From CALKKN01 sp041571375 (GTDB lineage Bacteria > Pseudomonadota > Gammaproteobacteria > Xanthomonadales > SZUA-36), in NCBI GenBank assembly GCA_041571375.1, contig JBFFUJ010000110.1, positions 1 through 8,097 of the forward strand: DNA of 8,097 bases, read 5' to 3'. Shown piece by piece: positions 6,370-8,097 of the stretch. The position numbers and the translations under genes were made by a program. Below the pieces are notes generated by a model. The model made no database searches, was not told the DNA's origin, and was given only the letters and a program-made list of their open reading frames with translations. Each line of letters begins with the position of its first letter. Position 1 is the first letter of the stretch.

Positions 6370-8097
6370 CTTGTACCAAATGGGCGACGACCAGGCGCGC
6401 TCCTGCTGAGCCATCGGGACCTCCGGCGGCATCTCGATCCCGAATCGCAGGGCGTCATAGGCCGTCCAGCGGGGGGTCGGGATTTCGATAACGCGGGCGT
6501 AGTAGAAAGCGTGCCGTGCGGGATCGAAATCGGGATCGGACCAGACGGTGGTCAAGGACGGGTCACCGATCGAATCGGTCCACGTGGCGTTGGCGACGTC
6601 AACCGTATCACCCACCGGCGGCAGCTTGCCGTCTTGGCCGGGCTGCCGCGTTTCTGCATCGCCCCACACCACGTCGTAGACGCGTTCCCTGGCCTTGCCG
6701 TCCTCGCCCAGCCAGCCCTTGACGATCTGGATCCGGTCCAGATTGCCGAACATCGGGTCCTTGAGGGCCGCGACGAGAAACGTTGGGGATTTGCCGTCGG
6801 GCCGGGTCGGCAGACCGCTCCCCATGGGCACGCCCTTGGCATAGCCGATGTCCGCGACATAGCGGGTTTCCGCGTCGGCCGCCGTGAAACCCCAGCCCCC
6901 AAAGAAACGCAGCGTGATCCGGGTGCCCGAGGTACCGTAGACCTCGCGGCGTTTCATCGCGTCCCAGATTTCCTCGCGGGTGTTTTCCTTGGCCCAGACC
7001 ACCGCATAACCCGCCCCCAGGTAATGCCAGGTATAACGCGTCTTGCCGAAGCCCTGTTTCGCTACGTGACCCCAGCGATCAGGGCGGGGCTCCTGGATGG
7101 GAAGCTTGCCCATGAAGTTGTCTTCTTCGATGGCCGTCAGCGAAGTGTGCACGTCGGAGCTGCCGATGATTCCGAACTTGAACGGATTGGCGCCAAGCCT
7201 CGCCTCGAATTCGAGACCGCGCAAGAGCCCGCCGCGCAGATACATCGTGGGCCGCATCGCCGCTGACTCGGGTTCGCCTTCCAGTGTCAGGTTGCCGTAA
7301 TCCCAACCGGCAACACCGAGGTCTCCGGCAAACTCGTCGTTGGGCGAGAGCGTCGGATGTGTCTCGCTGTTGCCCTTGGTCTGAATGATTTCCTGGAGCG
7401 TCTCGACACGAGCGCGCCGCTCGGCATACTCCCGATCGATCGGCTCGCCATCGAAATCGACGAGCTCGAACATGCGCCCGTTGGACAGGTTGGCATTGTG
7501 CGGGATGGCGAGCAGCCGCCCGCCGGTCCGCTCCTCGAATCTGGCCATCCATTCCCAGAGTTTCGCGGGATCTTCGCTCTGCCAGGACGAGAAAGGATAC
7601 GCTTGGTCGGCGACGTCTTTGCCGTCGCGATAAAGAACGTTTCGGTGCAGGTTGTTCCCGCCTGGCACGGACGACCACTCGTAACCGATCATCGCCGTGA
7701 ACCGGCCGGGCTCGTTGTATTGTTCGGCGGTTTCAGTGTAACGCTGCCACACGGACATCATGACCGGGCCGACGATTTCAGGATTCCGCACCGGGTCCGG
7801 CAGCGTGCCCTGTGCCTGTGCCGCCACGAGTTCGCCCGCGGCCGCCGCGGCCTCCTCGCTGCCCGCTTTCATCATTTCGCTCCAGCGCCGCACGGTGGGG
7901 TCGGAGACGAAGGCGGGATTGCCCCGGTAGACTTCCGTCACGACACCAAGGCCCTCGGCGTGGTCGGAAATGACGAGAAAATCCAACGGTCGCGACAGCT
8001 TTACCGGCAGGCCGGTGGAGGAAACCACCTCCTCGCCGCGCGCCAGACGATAAGCGTCTTCGGGCATCAACCGGTTGCCGCCCATGAAGGCATCACC
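6364..8097 (-). CDS. DUF3604 family protein, putative metallohydrolase (N-terminus outside window)
   Basis: The frame is open to the right edge. The first visible Met (8085) is preceded in frame by GDAF, and DAFMGGNRLMPEDAYRLA matches an internal part of DUF3604 proteins, so this Met is not the start; roughly 40-70 residues, including the usual GDxHxH motif and any signal peptide, lie outside. Counting from that Met, candidate metal ligands are SDHAEG (D41, H42), PHNAN (H196) and GSSDVH (D311, H313), a pattern like that of PHP/amidohydrolase-type enzymes. Residues 366-390 (KENTREEIWDAMKRREVYGT and on to RI) and the end ERAWSSPIWYKP (562-573) are typical of the family. The C-terminus is intact, with TGA at 6366-6364. 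Substrate and pathway are not known; such proteins are often annotated only as DUF3604. It converges on icmF across a 180-base gap filled by a transposase relic, and no terminator hairpin is visible there. Confidence 0.92.
   Translation of the reverse strand, partial: GDAFMGGNRLMPEDAYRLARGEEVVSSTGLPVKLSRPLDFLVISDHAEGLGVVTEVYRGNPAFVSDPTVRRWSEMMKAGSEEAAAAAGELVAAQAQGTLPDPVRNPEIVGPVMMSVWQRYTETAEQYNEPGRFTAMIGYEWSSVPGGNNLHRNVLYRDGKDVADQAYPFSSWQSEDPAKLWEWMARFEERTGGRLLAIPHNANLSNGRMFELVDFDGEPIDREYAERRARVETLQEIIQTKGNSETHPTLSPNDEFAGDLGVAGWDYGNLTLEGEPESAAMRPTMYLRGGLLRGLEFEARLGANPFKFGIIGSSDVHTSLTAIEEDNFMGKLPIQEPRPDRWGHVAKQGFGKTRYTWHYLGAGYAVVWAKENTREEIWDAMKRREVYGTSGTRITLRFFGGWGFTAADAETRYVADIGYAKGVPMGSGLPTRPDGKSPTFLVAALKDPMFGNLDRIQIVKGWLGEDGKARERVYDVVWGDAETRQPGQDGKLPPVGDTVDVANATWTDSIGDPSLTTVWSDPDFDPARHAFYYARVIEIPTPRWTAYDALRFGIEMPPEVPMAQQERAWSSPIWYKP

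Noticed and set aside
6108..6491. A 127-codon plus-strand ORF containing CPHCGG, tempting as a small zinc-ribbon protein.
   Set aside because: It starts inside icmF in another frame, crosses the transposase relic and runs antisense into the DUF3604 gene. Only the middle part has homology, and that part is a decayed transposase.
6511..7266. A 251-codon plus-strand frame.
   Set aside because: Antisense shadow of the DUF3604 gene, which carries all the recognisable motifs.
1..8097. CRISPR array, tRNA/rRNA genes, prophage or defence genes, or a new multi-gene system.
   Set aside because: No regularly spaced repeats and no RNA-gene signatures were seen, and all long frames are explained by three known families and their shadows.

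Overview
This 8.1 kb, GC-rich window looks like chromosomal DNA of a proteobacterium, most likely a gammaproteobacterium. That is an inference from high GC with C/G-rich third codon positions, the lipoprotein signal type and the resemblance of the mutase to proteobacterial IcmF; no rRNA or other marker gene is present. Three large genes fill it. There are no tRNA or rRNA genes, no CRISPR array and no intact mobile element.

Layout. (1) Positions 1-2260, minus strand: a secreted lipoprotein zinc protease of the M16 (pitrilysin/insulinase) family, cut by the left edge at its C-terminus. Its first M16 half is catalytic and its second half has lost the metal site. (2) Positions 2261-2733: a 473-base divergent intergenic region with a strong bulged hairpin, a second hairpin that competes with it, a third hairpin next to the icmF ribosome binding site, and weak promoter candidates. 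A 49-codon ORF here ends inside the icmF Shine-Dalgarno and is doubtful. (3) Positions 2734-6183, plus strand: icmF, a complete 1149-residue fused isobutyryl-CoA mutase (B12 domain, MeaB-like GTPase chaperone, mutase barrel). The active-site Phe/Gln pair marks it as an isobutyryl-CoA mutase and not a methylmalonyl-CoA mutase. (4) Positions about 6191-6369: a decayed piece of an IS91-type transposase gene that fills almost the whole gap between two convergent genes. (5) Positions 6364-8097, minus strand: a DUF3604 protein, a putative metallohydrolase of unknown substrate, cut at its N-terminus by the right edge.

The three genes do not form an operon: the protease and icmF diverge, and icmF and the DUF3604 gene converge. 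I see no shared pathway. IcmF links isobutyryl-CoA (valine or branched-chain metabolism) with n-butyryl-CoA. The protease is an envelope enzyme, and the DUF3604 gene's partners lie outside the window.

I did not find a convincing new multi-gene system. The most useful leads are the transposase relic touching both stop codons, an extra segment of about 45-60 residues in the mutase barrel, a 66-base codon-usage anomaly inside icmF, and the alternative hairpins between the divergent genes.
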